A stretch of 6,775 nt of DNA from DAOUBF01 sp034432795 (GTDB lineage Bacteria; Chloroflexota; Anaerolineae; DSLN01). The first letter of the stretch is position 1. Each line of letters opens with the position of its first letter. The translations under genes were made by a program, and so were the position numbers. Below the pieces are notes generated by a model. That model was not told the origin of the DNA, did no database searches, and saw only the letters and a program-made list of their open reading frames with translations. This document shows, one piece after another, positions 6,122-6,775 of the stretch. Location: positions 1 to 6,775 of the forward strand of contig DAOUBF010000083.1 of the NCBI GenBank assembly GCA_034432795.1, given 5' to 3'.

Positions 6122-6214
6122 GCAACGCGGTCGCCGGGGGTATTATGCAGGGCGATTCCGTAAATGGAACCCCTGACGGGATGAGGCGCAACACCATTTA
6201 TAAGTCCGACGAAT

Positions 6215-6220
6215 AGGAGG
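6215..6220 (+). promoter_or_regulatory. strong Shine-Dalgarno sequence
   Basis: AGGAGG lies 9 nt before the ATG at 6230. It is the best ribosome site in the window and supports the small gene that follows as real. Confidence 0.7.
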
Positions 6221-6229
6221 ACCCTTTAG

Positions 6230-6586
6230 ATGAGCGACAAGCTCAGCGCGCAGCTTTTCATGCTTGAACCGAAGATCCGCTACGTCGCAGTGAATCAAAA
6301 CGGCGTGATCGTGGAGATGGAACAAAGCCCCCAGCACCCTACCTACAACCCTCACGAAACTGACCGAATGGAGGAGTTGATCGTCAACCCCATCGTGCTT
6401 GAGATCACCAGACGACGTGGCAACATCGACATGAACGGCATCCGCTATGTGATTATTAGGTATGGCACGCAGTACCAGTTGCTCATGCCCTACAAGGAGG
6501 GGCACGTGTCTATCGGAGTTGAGTTGGAGGACGACCCAAGGGAGATCGCGCGCAAGGTGGCAGAATACCTGAAGCTGCCGATGTGA
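6230..6586 (+). CDS. small protein of unknown function, possibly roadblock/DUF6659-like
   Basis: A 118-residue protein, soluble, with no signal peptide or membrane helix. I do not recognise it with confidence. Its layout is a helix, then LEPKIRYVAVNQNGVIVEM (strand, turn, strand), a loop with HPTYNPHETDRMEELIVNP, a helix, two strands (GIRYVIIRYG, QYQLLMPY), a strand HVSIGVEL, and a closing helix starting DPREIARKVAEYL. The order helix-strand-strand-helix-strands-helix and the opening PKIRY...NG are like roadblock/LC7-type and DUF6659 proteins, which are small sensory or scaffold-like domains. This is only a resemblance. The excellent AGGAGG ribosome site and codon-periodic composition argue for a true gene. 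It follows the DinB gene by 108 bp and lies within the same attC-like-bounded segment. Confidence 0.72.
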   Translation: MSDKLSAQLFMLEPKIRYVAVNQNGVIVEMEQSPQHPTYNPHETDRMEELIVNPIVLEITRRRGNIDMNGIRYVIIRYGTQYQLLMPYKEGHVSIGVELEDDPREIARKVAEYLKLPM

Positions 6587-6606
6587 ATCCAGAACCACTA
6601 ATGGCG

Positions 6607-6655
6607 AGCTAACAACGGGTTCCAGCCGCGTTGCGGCTGATGCGCCTTTCGCTGG
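6607..6655 (+). repeat. attC-like half element with perfect 6-bp stem
   Basis: AGCTAAC (6607-6613) resembles RYYYAAC with one misfit. AGCCGC (6624-6629) and GCGGCT (6633-6638) form a perfect stem around GTT and are followed by GATGC. The arm GCGGCTGATGC (6633-6643) is the same as that of the element at 5473-5538 save one base, and both elements point the same way. No GTTRRRY-type core is found at the right end, so the site is truncated or is another kind of repeat. As RNA it would be a modest hairpin after the small gene, without a U-tract. Confidence 0.3.
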
Positions 6656-6686
6656 ACGGCCAAGTATGGAAATACGTAGCTGATTC

Positions 6687-6691
6687 AGGGG
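6687..6691 (+). promoter_or_regulatory. ribosome site of the right-edge partial ORF
   Basis: AGGGG lies 6 nt before the ATG at 6698, which is good spacing. It is the main reason for considering that frame. Confidence 0.4.
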
Positions 6692-6697
6692 AAACGT

Positions 6698-6775
6698 ATG
6701 GCGAAGAGAACTGTGAAGATAAGAAGATGGATGAACAAAGGAAGACATCGAGAGCCTTTCCCAGGACAAAACCCA
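6698..6775 (+). CDS. 5' end of an unidentified basic ORF, cut by the right edge
   Basis: ATG at 6698 opens a frame that stays open to the window end (26 codons). The visible N-terminus, MAKRTVKIRRWMNKGRHRE, is strongly basic and uses AGA and AAG codons much more than the GC-rich neighbours, suggesting a different origin. No family can be assigned from so short a piece. A well-spaced AGGGG ribosome site is the only positive support. It directly follows the truncated attC-like element. Confidence 0.38.
   Translation, partial: MAKRTVKIRRWMNKGRHREPFPGQNP

Noticed and set aside
6155..6182. ATTCCGT / ACGGGAT hairpin between the DinB and small genes
   Set aside because: A 7-bp stem with one wobble and a 14-nt loop, without a U-tract. 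It could be chance; no role supported.
6173..6204. CTGACG ... TATAAG as promoter for the small gene
   Set aside because: The -10 is fair but the spacer is 20 bp and the -35 is weak.

Overview
This 6.8-kb window is GC-rich bacterial DNA with short AT-richer stretches at both ends. The gene set and the GTCGTCC-type micro-repeats inside coding sequence suggest a Chloroflexota-like bacterium (Anaerolineae or a relative). That placement is inference: no rRNA or other taxonomic marker is present.

Layout. (1) Positions 1-261 hold no secure gene. An AT-rich block carries three CGGAAT boxes spaced exactly 36 bp apart, and a frame on the minus strand runs off the left edge. (2) Positions 262-2673 (minus) are a two-gene operon: a soluble GAF-GAF histidine kinase followed 12 nt later by its NarL/LuxR-type response regulator. 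(3) Positions 2674-2849 are a compact divergent control region. It has a near-consensus promoter for the kinase with a 9-bp dyad over its predicted start site, a short direct repeat, and a strong extended -10 promoter placed so that transcription should begin at the A of the next gene's ATG. (4) Positions 2850-4313 (plus) encode a CstB-like persulfide dioxygenase with a Cys-less rhodanese domain and an active rhodanese domain. (5) Positions 4321-5445 (plus), 7 nt downstream, encode a four-helix DUF2270 membrane protein with a C-terminal DUF2179 domain. (6) Positions 5446-6775 look like accessory DNA: a DinB-family protein and a small protein of unknown function, bracketed by two similar attC-like palindromic elements, then the start of a further reading frame cut by the window edge.

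How it may work together. The central unit reads as a sulfur or thiol stress locus. A cytoplasmic sensor kinase and DNA-binding regulator face a persulfide-oxidising enzyme that would turn glutathione- or other low-molecular-weight persulfide into sulfite and thiosulfate. The membrane protein is probably co-transcribed with the enzyme, but its role is unknown. That the two-component system controls the divergent gene is a hypothesis based on arrangement alone.

Most notable points are the predicted leaderless promoter, the overlapping dyad and Shine-Dalgarno-masking hairpin in the kinase leader, the DUF2270-DUF2179 fusion, and the attC-like pair around the DinB gene.
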